From a virus: DNA of 28,936 nt. Numbering within the stretch: position 1 is the first letter of the stretch; each line of letters begins with the position of its first letter. The stretch is from IMG/VR virus record IMGVR_UViG_3300042507_000373, positions 1-28,936 of that record; one strand, written 5' to 3'. The translations under genes and the position numbers were made by a program. This document shows positions 1-5,389 of the stretch, one piece after another. Under the pieces are notes generated by a model. The model ran no database searches, was not told the origin of the DNA, and was given only the letters and a program-made list of their open reading frames with translations.

Positions 1-1
1 G

Positions 2-118
2 AAAGACTGGATTGCCTATCTTGAAAGTGTGAGATTCTGTTGTATAGTGGGAAAAGGTGCTGATGATGCCAAGGGCAAACTTCAGGCCTTTTTTAATCAA
101 CACAAGGACAATTTATGA
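2..118 (+). CDS. C-terminal fragment of an unrecognised small protein, cut by the window start
   Basis: An open frame runs from the left edge to a TGA at 116-118 and encodes at least 38 residues ending in AFFNQHKDNL. The start lies outside the window. It is accepted because its stop overlaps the next ATG in an ATGA junction, the same arrangement used by the following genes. The second half (GKGADDAKGKLQ) looks like ordinary coding sequence. No family is recognised. A promoter-like sequence at 21-48 lies inside this frame, so the start of the visible part could be non-coding. Confidence 0.45.
   Translation, partial: KDWIAYLESVRFCCIVGKGADDAKGKLQAFFNQHKDNL
21..48 (+). promoter_or_regulatory. 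possible sigma70-type promoter for the left plus-strand gene run
   Basis: TTGAAA at 21-26 and TATAGT at 43-48 are separated by 16 bases, close to the -35/-10 consensus. They lie about 65 bases before the ATG at 115. The spacer contains GTGTGAGATT, which recurs near another plus-strand promoter candidate at 1163-1172. The overlap with the partial open frame at 2-118 lowers confidence. Confidence 0.35.
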
Positions 119-354
119 GCACTCGCATTTATGTGGTCACCGATGTGGAGACCAATCGCCACCGTCTGATTCGTGCTGGCAACCAGGCACAAGCAATTCG
201 CCATGCTGCCCAGACTCAATTCGACATCGAGGTGGCCAGCCAAGATGACTTAGTCAATTTGCTGACCAATGGCGTGCCAATCGAGATGGCCGGTGCTCCT
301 GCCATCGCTGACATGTTCGAGGATGCAATTGGAAATGCTGGAGGGACTGACTGA
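115..354 (+). CDS. unrecognised 79-residue phage protein
   Basis: The 79-residue product begins MSTRIYVVTDVETN. It has a short strand-rich start, then a Gln/Ala-rich helical stretch (AGNQAQAIRHAAQTQ) and an acidic C-terminus. No family is recognised. The start is set by AAGGA at 104-108 and by overlap with the preceding stop (ATGA at 115-118). The stop overlaps the next start as TGATG at 352-356, so the four genes from here to 1140 are probably translated as one coupled unit. The first half resembles small phage proteins that handle query-like identifiers (VTDVETNRHRLIRA), but that is only an impression. No transmembrane segment or signal peptide is present. Confidence 0.75.
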   Translation: MSTRIYVVTDVETNRHRLIRAGNQAQAIRHAAQTQFDIEVASQDDLVNLLTNGVPIEMAGAPAIADMFEDAIGNAGGTD

Positions 355-524
355 TGGCCACCACAAAAATCAAAGATCGCTACATGACGATCAGGCTGCC
401 TGCCGACATTGAGATCGAGCTGCGCAAGATGGCCGAGCGCAACACGCGAACTTTGGCCGCGCAGATTCTTCATTGCGTCAAGATGGAATTGGAGCGCCAG
501 CAAGCACAGGAGACCAAGGCATGA
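354..524 (+). CDS. ribbon-helix-helix (Arc/MetJ-type) DNA-binding protein
   Basis: This 56-residue protein begins MATTKIKDRYMTIRLP. It has the expected layout of a minimal ribbon-helix-helix repressor: a short basic strand (RYMTIRLP, residues about 9-16), helix A (ADIEIELRKMAERN), a turn, and helix B (TLAAQILHCVKMELER). The Arc and MetJ family binds operators as dimers through the paired strand. The start shares one base with the preceding stop (TGATG) and the stop shares four bases with the next start (ATGA at 521-524). Its place among small early genes fits a phage transcriptional regulator. The target is unknown; the nearby GTGTGAGATT repeats are one candidate. Confidence 0.7.
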   Translation: MATTKIKDRYMTIRLPADIEIELRKMAERNTRTLAAQILHCVKMELERQQAQETKA

Positions 525-652
525 AAAAACAACTTCACATTTGCATCGACACGTTGATGCACAAGTGGCCAGTGTTTGGCATTGGCTTTTCTGGTGGCGA
601 GTTTTTTGTTTCGCTGTGGCTGGTGGACATTCGCATTTGGAGAGGTTATTGA
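521..652 (+). CDS. unrecognised 43-residue protein
   Basis: A short frame of 43 residues starts MKKQLHICIDTLMHKW and ends in WRGY. It is supported by overlaps at both ends: ATGA with the upstream ribbon-helix-helix gene at 521-524 and TGATG with the downstream gene at 650-654. It is rich in aromatic and Gly residues (GIGFSGGEFFVSLWLV) and may associate with membrane, but lacks a clear transmembrane helix. No family is recognised. Confidence 0.6.
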   Translation: MKKQLHICIDTLMHKWPVFGIGFSGGEFFVSLWLVDIRIWRGY

Positions 653-1140
653 TGCGAAAGCGCAAGCCACAGCCAAGGCCAAGACACTACACCATCCTCG
701 ACGAGATGATGGCCAGTCCGACCGAGCCGTTGCCTGAGAAGTTTCGCACGCACCAGCTCACCATGATGTACCAAGGCCTGCATGCAATGGAGACCGCACC
801 AGCGCCCACCACGGACGACTGGCGAGTCGTCAGCGATGCAGTCAACCTCATGGAGACGCTGGTGGTCGAGATGAAAGTCTGCGAGGATTCCAGTGGCTTG
901 CTGATGGATGCCATCACCGCTTTGGCGGTCGCTGGCAAGCGAAACAGGGCAGGTGGCACCATTCGTATGGATGGGGTTGGAATTCAGGCTGTACGCTCGA
1001 TTCTGAGCGACTATGCCGAGCTTCTGAACATGTTGCCTGCTCGCACCATGTATCGATGTCACCGATTGACTGAAAAACGCCTGCATGATCTGCTTGATGG
1101 CAAGCGCAGACCGCATGATGTGGAGATAACCTCAATATAA
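652..1140 (+). CDS. unrecognised 162-residue phage protein
   Basis: The product starts with a very basic segment (MRKRKPQPRPRHYTILDEM) followed by a mostly helical body. The open frame extends further upstream, but the ATG at 652 is preferred because it overlaps the preceding stop as TGATG and the upstream part would run through two other genes. The stretch DDWRVVSDAVNLMETL and the later RSILSDYAELLNMLP look like amphipathic helices. The end (CHRLTEKRLHDLLDGKRRP) is basic. Similar proteins occur among Burkholderiales phages as far as I recall, always without assigned function. It is the last and largest gene of the first coupled run. Confidence 0.8.
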   Translation: MRKRKPQPRPRHYTILDEMMASPTEPLPEKFRTHQLTMMYQGLHAMETAPAPTTDDWRVVSDAVNLMETLVVEMKVCEDSSGLLMDAITALAVAGKRNRAGGTIRMDGVGIQAVRSILSDYAELLNMLPARTMYRCHRLTEKRLHDLLDGKRRPHDVEITSI

Positions 1141-1162
1141 GGGTTTATCCTAATGAATAAAT

Positions 1163-1201
1163 GTGTGAGATTGTGTGAAATCGTTGGAAATGGCTTATAC
1201 T
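1163..1201 (+). promoter_or_regulatory. possible promoter for the second plus-strand gene run
   Basis: The 101 bases between the stop at 1140 and the ATG at 1242 contain TATACT at 1196-1201 as a -10 candidate. A weak -35 candidate is TTGTGT at 1171-1176 (19-base spacer) or TGTGAA at 1173-1178 (17-base spacer). The element GTGTGAGATT at 1163-1172 also occurs at 27-36. A promoter is expected here because the coupled run ends at 1140. Confidence 0.35.
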
Positions 1202-1241
1202 GGAGGCCTAGCAACAATCAACCAGCAAGGAGCTGACCGAA

Positions 1242-1505
1242 ATGACAAACGCAACACAAACTAGCCGCAACGTATCAATGTATGGTTTTGAAGACATCGA
1301 TTCATACATTGAATCTGTCAAAGAATCCATCACATACCAATTCACTGGTGGCAACATGGTAGTCGCTGGCTTGATGTCAGATGCACAAGAATTGATGGGG
1401 TTTGGCGATACAGAACGTGCACGCCAGACGCTCAACATTGCCAAGACCATCATGTTCAAAATCATGGATGGCGAATTGGTCGGCACACAACCTTCACGCA
1501 TCTAA
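1242..1505 (+). CDS. unrecognised 87-residue protein
   Basis: The product starts MTNATQTSRNVSMYGFEDID and is acidic and mostly helical. The helix DAQELMGFGDTERARQTLNIAKTI dominates the C-terminal half. A good ribosome binding site AAGGAG at 1227-1232 precedes the ATG by nine bases. It is the first gene of the second plus-strand run, 12 bases before the next start. No transmembrane segment or known motif is present and no family is recognised. Confidence 0.75.
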   Translation: MTNATQTSRNVSMYGFEDIDSYIESVKESITYQFTGGNMVVAGLMSDAQELMGFGDTERARQTLNIAKTIMFKIMDGELVGTQPSRI

Positions 1506-1517
1506 GGAGTAAACAAC

Positions 1518-1700
1518 ATGAACCGCAAAACAGTTTTTACTCAAGGCAACATCACCATCGTTCGTGTTCAGGATTATGGTTTCCGCTGCAATACATTGTC
1601 ATCCAGCTGGGAAATTCATGTTGATGGCAAATTTCGTTGGTCTTGCCTGCGATTAAAAGATGCCAAAAAAGCAGTCATCAATAACGAATTTACAAACTAA
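1518..1700 (+). CDS. unrecognised 60-residue protein
   Basis: A 60-residue frame begins MNRKTVFTQGNITIVRVQDYG. It has alternating hydrophobic residues typical of a small beta structure, two Cys, and a basic helix-like tail (CLRLKDAKKAVINNEF). AAGGAG at 1504-1509 overlaps the previous stop and sits eight bases before the ATG. No family is recognised. It is followed by a GC hairpin at 1707-1720. Confidence 0.7.
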   Translation: MNRKTVFTQGNITIVRVQDYGFRCNTLSSSWEIHVDGKFRWSCLRLKDAKKAVINNEFTN

Positions 1701-1706
1701 ACCAAA

Positions 1707-1720
1707 GGGGCTTCGGCCCC
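1707..1720 (+). terminator. GC hairpin with UUCG loop between two small genes
   Basis: GGGGCTTCGGCCCC forms a 5-bp stem closed by the very stable cUUCGg tetraloop, seven bases after the stop at 1700. No run of T follows, so it is unlikely to be an efficient intrinsic terminator. It could act as an attenuator or as a 3' end stabiliser for the upstream message. A longer version lies at 19412-19429 on the other strand. Confidence 0.45.
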
Positions 1721-1740
1721 ATCACTCAAAGGAAAACATC

Positions 1741-1905
1741 ATGAAAAACTCAAACTTTCAAACACCACGTAATTTTGCAGACTGCACATGGGTGCAGGGC
1801 TATGGTCGCACAGAGCCGCTTTGGGAGCGTGTGGCAGGCTATGTGCTGGCTTTTGCCATTGGCGTTGGTTTGGCTGTCACTTTGGTGGCTTGGTGGTCGT
1901 CATGA
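1741..1905 (+). CDS. small membrane protein, 54 residues
   Basis: The protein starts MKNSNFQTPRNFADCTWVQG and ends with one strongly hydrophobic helix (GYVLAFAIGVGLAVTLVAWW) reaching nearly to the C-terminus. It should be a single-pass inner-membrane protein with a cytoplasmic N-terminus. AAAGGA about seven bases upstream supports this ATG over the in-frame start further upstream, which lies inside the preceding gene. Its stop overlaps the next gene as ATGA at 1902-1905. Function is unknown. Confidence 0.65.
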   Translation: MKNSNFQTPRNFADCTWVQGYGRTEPLWERVAGYVLAFAIGVGLAVTLVAWWSS

Positions 1906-2375
1906 CCAAAGACGAAGCATTACGCCGTGCATTGGAGGCGTTGAACTGCGCCTTTGGCTACGGCACACAAGTCGTGGACACAAAAATAAGCGCCACCATC
2001 ACCATCATTAAAGCCGTACTAGAAGAAAATAAATTCAATCCTGACTGGGACACGCAAGCCGTATTGACTGAAGAAATACAACGCATGGCTAAACGCATTG
2101 AGGAACTAGAAGCGAAGGATGAGCCTGTGGCATGGATGTTTCAGCATGAAGAAACTGGACGCACCATGTGTGTTGATGCACAACAACTTGAATGGGGTTT
2201 TGAAAAAGGCAACCCACGGCTGAAAAAGATTGCACCTCTTTACACCGCCCCACCACAGCGCACATGGGTAGGGCTGACGGATGAGGATATAGAACAAGAA
2301 TTTGGATTTATTGACGAACTGTTGCGTGACTGTGTGCAACGGACTGAAGCCAAACTCAAGGAGAAGAACACATGA
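1902..2375 (+). CDS. phage protein with a PPQRTWVGLTDEDI-type C-terminal motif
   Basis: The 157-residue product starts MTKDEALRRALEAL. The N-terminal third is helical with a coiled-coil-like stretch (EIQRMAKRIEELEAKDEPVA). This is followed by a compact strand-rich part and then LYTAPPQRTWVGLTDEDIEQ. The combination EPVAWM followed by PLYTAPPQRTWVGLTDE is a recurrent theme in phage proteins of unknown function, from general recall. The start is fixed by an ATGA overlap with the upstream membrane-protein gene; the longer in-frame version would overlap that gene completely. The stop overlaps the next ATG as ATGA at 2372-2375. Function is unknown. Confidence 0.75.
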   Translation: MTKDEALRRALEALNCAFGYGTQVVDTKISATITIIKAVLEENKFNPDWDTQAVLTEEIQRMAKRIEELEAKDEPVAWMFQHEETGRTMCVDAQQLEWGFEKGNPRLKKIAPLYTAPPQRTWVGLTDEDIEQEFGFIDELLRDCVQRTEAKLKEKNT

Positions 2376-2557
2376 ACTGCTGCGACGAATACGGCAATTG
2401 CAGACAGGGTCGTGACTGCCCTGTGCGCATTGCTTATGCTTCTGAGCCTTTATTGTCAAAGCGCCTTCTCAGGCGCTTTTTTTATTGGCTTTTCATTGCA
2501 GTCTTTAGCCTACTATGGATGGCTTTTGTGGCCATCGTGGTGGCCACTTATGCGTAG
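2372..2557 (+). CDS. Cys-rich N-terminus plus single membrane helix, 61 residues
   Basis: The protein starts MNCCDEYGNCRQGRDCPVR, with four Cys in the first 16 residues, then a basic segment and one long hydrophobic helix (FYWLFIAVFSLLWMAFVAIVV). The Cys cluster could bind zinc or form a small redox or metal site facing the cytoplasm. The ATG overlaps the previous stop as ATGA. An intrinsic terminator (2458-2483) lies between the Cys-rich part and the membrane helix. A transcript ending there would lack the stop codon, so either read-through or antitermination is needed or only the first half of the frame matters. The last ten bases overlap the end of the convergent endolysin gene. Confidence 0.55.
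   Translation: MNCCDEYGNCRQGRDCPVRIAYASEPLLSKRLLRRFFYWLFIAVFSLLWMAFVAIVVATYA
2458..2483 (+). terminator. intrinsic terminator, probably bidirectional, inside a reading frame
   Basis: AAAGCGCCT at 2458-2466 pairs perfectly with AGGCGCTTT at 2471-2479 around a TCTC loop. T2477-T2483 gives seven consecutive T. This is a textbook rho-independent terminator for plus-strand transcripts. On the minus strand the same stem closes on a GAGA tetraloop and is followed by only a short T run, so it may also stop the late transcript after the endolysin gene. It sits where the two gene clusters converge. Confidence 0.85.
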
Positions 2558-2985
2558 GGTCTGGTTCCAGCCTTGTCGATAATCAGCGCCTGCTTGCGTG
2601 GGCTGGTGTCCTCGCTGTTTGGCACGCTGATGTGGGTCCAGCGATCAAACTCTCGGATGATCTGGTCGTAGCCAATTCCGCTGTCCACGATCTTGCGCAC
2701 CACCTCATCCGGTGTCATGCCTGGCACCTTAAAGTCGGCAGCGCAGCCGAGTCGATGCTGGCTGGTGTCTTTGCTCCCCACCGCATCATTGACCAGCTTT
2801 GTGCGCAAGCCTGAGCTGATCATGATTGGCTTGCCACCCAGCACCACCTTCACCTGCTCCAGAAAGTCAGCCAGGCGCGTCAAGTTTGCCAGCTCGGTGT
2901 CATTGGGGCTGTTGTCCCAGCCGTTGCGTTCTGCGGTCTCTGAGGCCGTTAGTTCTTCGAGTGTGAAATGTGGTGTGAGATTCAC
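2548..2985 (-). CDS. endolysin, peptidase M15 family (D-Ala-type or L-Ala-D-Glu peptidase)
   Basis: The 145-residue product resembles the M15A peptidases used by phages to cut peptidoglycan cross-links or stem peptides at lysis. The zinc-site pattern is visible: H77 and D84 in SQHRLGCAADF and H118 in RWTHIS, preceded by the conserved SSGLRT at 57-62. The length is normal for a single-domain M15A endolysin. There is no signal peptide or signal-anchor, so export should depend on the holin encoded next to it. Its ATG overlaps the holin stop by four bases (2982-2985). The exact bond cut cannot be read from sequence. Confidence 0.9.
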   Translation of the reverse strand: MNLTPHFTLEELTASETAERNGWDNSPNDTELANLTRLADFLEQVKVVLGGKPIMISSGLRTKLVNDAVGSKDTSQHRLGCAADFKVPGMTPDEVVRKIVDSGIGYDQIIREFDRWTHISVPNSEDTSPRKQALIIDKAGTRPYA

Positions 2986-3392
2986 TTCTTGCTCCTCATG
3001 TCTGCGAGTTTCTCAACAGTGCGGCCACCAAAGTAGGCCAAGAAAATGATCTGTCCCCACTGGCCAAGCAGCTGGACGTAGGATTCCTGAGCGTTGTATC
3101 CGAATGCCGACATCATGGTGAACACAAAATAGGCCACAAAAATGGCTATGAGGGCCATAGGACGAATATTTTTAGACAGCCAAGAGTCTGACCCCATGTC
3201 TGCTGTCCAGCGGTCTGTGATGGCTGTTTGTTCCACCTCAAACAGCTTGGTTTCGTTGGCCATCTTTGCCAGCTCACCATCCTGCGCCAGCTTCGCCAAT
3301 TCCAGTTGCGCTTTGGCTTTTGCCTCTGGGTCTGGAATGAGCTTGTCGATGAGCTTGCCGCCCACGTTCAGAAGTGCGTCGAGTGCGATCAT
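2982..3392 (-). CDS. holin, 3TM (GTA-type) family
   Basis: The 136-residue product has an N-terminal amphipathic helix, an Ala/Lys-rich helical segment (PDPEAKAKAQLELAKLA) and two clear membrane helices (PMALIAIFVAYFVFTMMSAF and GQIIFLAYFGGRTVEKL). This matches the Holin_3TMs family found in phages and gene transfer agents, including the PDPE..AKA..EL motif before the membrane part. Holins form inner-membrane holes that release the endolysin. The start overlaps the upstream stop at 3389-3392 and the stop overlaps the endolysin start, so holin and endolysin are translationally coupled. Confidence 0.85.
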   Translation of the reverse strand: MIALDALLNVGGKLIDKLIPDPEAKAKAQLELAKLAQDGELAKMANETKLFEVEQTAITDRWTADMGSDSWLSKNIRPMALIAIFVAYFVFTMMSAFGYNAQESYVQLLGQWGQIIFLAYFGGRTVEKLADMRSKK

Positions 3393-4000
3393 TGTTTGCT
3401 CCTTGAAAGCATGGTTGCTGCAATTTCCATCATGGTCCTTGCCACCTGAATGTCGGCTGGCTCATTATCCCAGCCAACAGTAATTTGGCCAACAAACCGA
3501 TTTGGGTCTGGTGGGATGCTGATTCGGCAAGTGTATGTGACACCCTTGGCGATGTACCACAGGCCCATCTCGGATTGCGCTGACCGATATTCACCGCAGG
3601 GTATCTCGCTGGCCATCAGTCTGACCACATCAGCGTTGTTGGCTGCATTCTGCGTAAATAGACCCACATCAAGACCATCGTTGGTTTTATCTCGGCCTTC
3701 TTTGGTGTAAGCGCGATACAGCACTCTGGTGCCAAACATTGGGTTTACTTTGAACACGGCCACAATGGTGGCGTTGGTGGTTTTGAACAAGTGGGCCGCA
3801 GCGTCTTCCACTCTGTCCTCAACAATGCTGGGCATCTTTTTGGACTCTTTGTACGCGCCCATCAACAACTCTTGGTTTTGCCAAACGAAGTAGCCAGAAA
3901 ACGCAAACACCGCCATGAGTATCAGTGCGAATAGTTTGAATGGGCTGTCCACATAAGACAGCACCTTGCTCAATATGTCTGCTGGCTTTTCGTCACTCAT
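3389..4000 (-). CDS. membrane-anchored protein of unknown function in the lysis module
   Basis: The 203-residue product has one N-terminal membrane helix (residues about 21-41, FKLFALILMAVFAFSGYFVW) followed by a roughly 160-residue soluble domain. Two Cys (in EIPCGEY and TYTCRIS) could form a disulfide if the domain is periplasmic, which the short charged N-terminus favours. The soluble part has alternating strands and helices. I do not recognise the fold, and it lacks the sequence character of known spanins. Both ends overlap neighbours by four bases, tying it to the holin. It could be an accessory lysis or superinfection-exclusion protein; this is inference from position and topology. Confidence 0.75.
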   Translation of the reverse strand: MSDEKPADILSKVLSYVDSPFKLFALILMAVFAFSGYFVWQNQELLMGAYKESKKMPSIVEDRVEDAAAHLFKTTNATIVAVFKVNPMFGTRVLYRAYTKEGRDKTNDGLDVGLFTQNAANNADVVRLMASEIPCGEYRSAQSEMGLWYIAKGVTYTCRISIPPDPNRFVGQITVGWDNEPADIQVARTMMEIAATMLSRSKQ

Positions 4001-4146
4001 AGTCCAATCATCCCAAGTAGTTTATTGACAACCTTGTCGGCCAACTCGTCCGGCAGGAACTTAAGCAGGCCCAAGACGTACCAGGCAATGCACATGCGCA
4101 CGAAGATTTTGAGAAAGAGGTCAAATTGCTTTTGGTATTCATTCAT
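3997..4146 (-). CDS. 49-residue membrane-associated protein
   Basis: This small frame starts MNEYQKQFDLFLKIFVRM and contains a hydrophobic stretch (IFVRMCIAWYVLGLLKFL) long enough for one membrane helix, then a charged helix (PDELADKVVNKLLGMIGL). It fills the only gap in the module exactly. Its ATG overlaps the upstream stop (4143-4146) and its TGA overlaps the downstream ATG (3997-4000). Such precise double overlap is strong support for a real gene. No family is recognised. Confidence 0.7.
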   Translation of the reverse strand: MNEYQKQFDLFLKIFVRMCIAWYVLGLLKFLPDELADKVVNKLLGMIGL

Positions 4147-4637
4147 CGACCACAGCGCGTTCTAGCGCATAAATCTTGAATTTCAGCAATGCCCCAACCA
4201 ACTGCGCCCAAAAGCATCACGATCACAACAATGCCAATGGCCCACGCCATTTGCTCTGCTTCATCTTCTTTGCGCTTCTTTTCTTCTTCTTTGGCTTGGC
4301 GTGCTAAATGCGCGTCTTCAATGTCCATTTGCTGCTGGCGCTTTTTAATCTTGTCCCACACATCAGCGCGGCCAGTGGCTTGAAACAGCATCATCAATTC
4401 GGCCTCAAAACGCTTGGCCTCATCGAGCGCCATCTCAATCTGTAAGGCTGTGCCAAGGTTTGACTTGTTGCCAGAGCGTTTGGCTTCCACCATTGCTTTG
4501 GTAGCCACGCTCTTGGCATCAAACATCTTGGCGATAGATGGCGCTAAACCAGCCAGGTCATTTGCAACCTTGCTGGCTTTTTTGACTACGCTGATTGCAC
4601 TTTGTAGTCCTGCTAGGGCTGTAATTGGGTCGATCAT
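4143..4637 (-). CDS. 164-residue protein with coiled coil and C-terminal membrane helix
   Basis: The product starts MIDPITALAGLQSAISVVKK. A helical N-terminal half is followed by a long charged helix (roughly residues 95-130, rich in K, E, Q and A) and a C-terminal membrane helix (AWAIGIVVIVMLLGAVGWGIAE). A longer frame to 4658 exists, but the ATG at 4637 has AGGTAGAG just upstream and overlaps the preceding stop as ATGA at 4634-4637. Short phage proteins starting with MxDPxTAL are common near ejection or lysis genes. The topology suggests a large cytoplasmic or virion-internal part anchored at its C-terminus. Function is unknown. Confidence 0.75.
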   Translation of the reverse strand: MIDPITALAGLQSAISVVKKASKVANDLAGLAPSIAKMFDAKSVATKAMVEAKRSGNKSNLGTALQIEMALDEAKRFEAELMMLFQATGRADVWDKIKKRQQQMDIEDAHLARQAKEEEKKRKEDEAEQMAWAIGIVVIVMLLGAVGWGIAEIQDLCARTRCGR

Positions 4638-4774
4638 TTTCGCTCTACCTTTTTCCATTCAAGGCATACTACTTTGCGATTAAAAACATCACCGGTCCAT
4701 GCCCATCGGACGCATCTATATTCAGTTGATGACACTTGCAATAGTGTTAAAACAATCGCAAGTCCATATTTCAA
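4634..4774 (-). CDS. 46-residue secreted-type protein with TTG start
   Basis: A frame of 46 codons starts with TTG at 4774. That TTG overlaps the upstream TGA as TTGA, and the stop overlaps the next ATG as ATGA. The product has a signal-like N-terminus (KYGLAIVLTLLQVSST) followed by EYRCVRWAWTGDV and a second Cys in VVCLEW, giving two Cys 16 residues apart. This CVRW.WTGDV.NR.VVCL.W pattern resembles tiny exported phage proteins I recall from other environmental phages, without function. No lipobox is evident, so it is not an obvious outer-membrane spanin. The gene fills what would otherwise be a 133-base gap. Confidence 0.65.
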   Translation of the reverse strand: MKYGLAIVLTLLQVSSTEYRCVRWAWTGDVFNRKVVCLEWKKVERK

Positions 4775-4986
4775 TGCTTAAAGTAGCTTAGAAAATAACC
4801 GACAACGGCAGAAGCTCCAGAGACCACGGTCATGCCGAACCAAAGGCCTCCACGACCTTTGTTGGCCAGCGCCACCAGTTCTTCGAGCTGGCGCTCGACC
4901 TTGTCCATTTTTTTGTCCATGTCCTGAACTTTTTGCCAGAGCACGCCATATTTGACAAGGTCAATCTCGTTTCCTTCTACTGCCAT
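4771..4986 (-). CDS. small coiled-coil protein with C-terminal membrane helix
   Basis: The 71-residue product has a heptad-like helix (LWQKVQDMDKKMDKVERQLE) followed by one membrane helix (GLWFGMTVVSGASAVVGYFL) ending close to the C-terminus. This layout resembles haemolysin XhlA-type and other holin-accessory proteins. The frame can be extended to a TTG at 5001. The ATG at 4986, five bases after the upstream stop and behind GGAAA, is preferred. Its stop overlaps the TTG start of the 46-residue gene. A role in lysis is inferred from topology and position only. Confidence 0.7.
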   Translation of the reverse strand: MAVEGNEIDLVKYGVLWQKVQDMDKKMDKVERQLEELVALANKGRGGLWFGMTVVSGASAVVGYFLSYFKH

Positions 4987-4990
4987 AATG

Positions 4991-5374
4991 TCAGTTTCCA
5001 ACTGAAGTTACCCATGGCAAAGCAGGTTCTGCGGCTTTTTGAGCCAACTGGCGTTCAATCTGGCCAGTTACCTGCGCTTCACCTTCATCTTTAAGATGTT
5101 TGGTAATTGTTTGTTCAACATTATTAGTGTCTGTCCAAGTAATAACTTCAGGAGCAAAACACCAATCAAGCACTTGTTGCTCAGTCAATTGATCGTAAGG
5201 AATAAAGCCATCACCAGCAGTTAATTCGCGGGTTCCTGCTGCCGAAGTTGTGATGTTGTTTACATCATCAAATGCTTGGCAAAACCAATCAACAGAAGTT
5301 ACAAGATTTGTTTTCTCACCTTGTGTTGGAATAACTCGAACACGGTGAACTGACCATTTAAAAGAAATCGACAT
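4991..5374 (-). CDS. small tail-fibre-associated protein (DUF7936-like)
   Basis: The 127-residue protein begins MSISFKWSVHRVRVIPTQGE and carries FIPYDQLTEQQVLDWCF in the middle and a terminal PALPWVTS. This set (beta-rich start with TQGE, a F.PY..L.E..V..W segment, an ERQ-rich helix and a C-terminal LPW) matches a small family common beside tail fibres in aquatic phages, which I believe is DUF7936. It may cap or accompany a fibre; no activity is known. AAAGGT precedes the ATG. The DNA is clearly AT-rich (about one third G+C at 5101-5160), like the adjoining tailspike. Confidence 0.7.
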   Translation of the reverse strand: MSISFKWSVHRVRVIPTQGEKTNLVTSVDWFCQAFDDVNNITTSAAGTRELTAGDGFIPYDQLTEQQVLDWCFAPEVITWTDTNNVEQTITKHLKDEGEAQVTGQIERQLAQKAAEPALPWVTSVGN

Positions 5375-5389
5375 GATGTTACCTTTATG

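Noticed and set aside
409-651. upstream extension of the 162-residue protein in the same frame
   Set aside because: It would overlap completely two well-supported small genes (354-524 and 521-652). The ATG at 652 has the TGATG overlap used throughout this run.
1981-2011. Run of His codons (HHHHH) at the end of a frame at 1775-2011
   Set aside because: An out-of-frame reading of ACC/ATC repeats inside the 157-residue gene; not a tag or a real protein.
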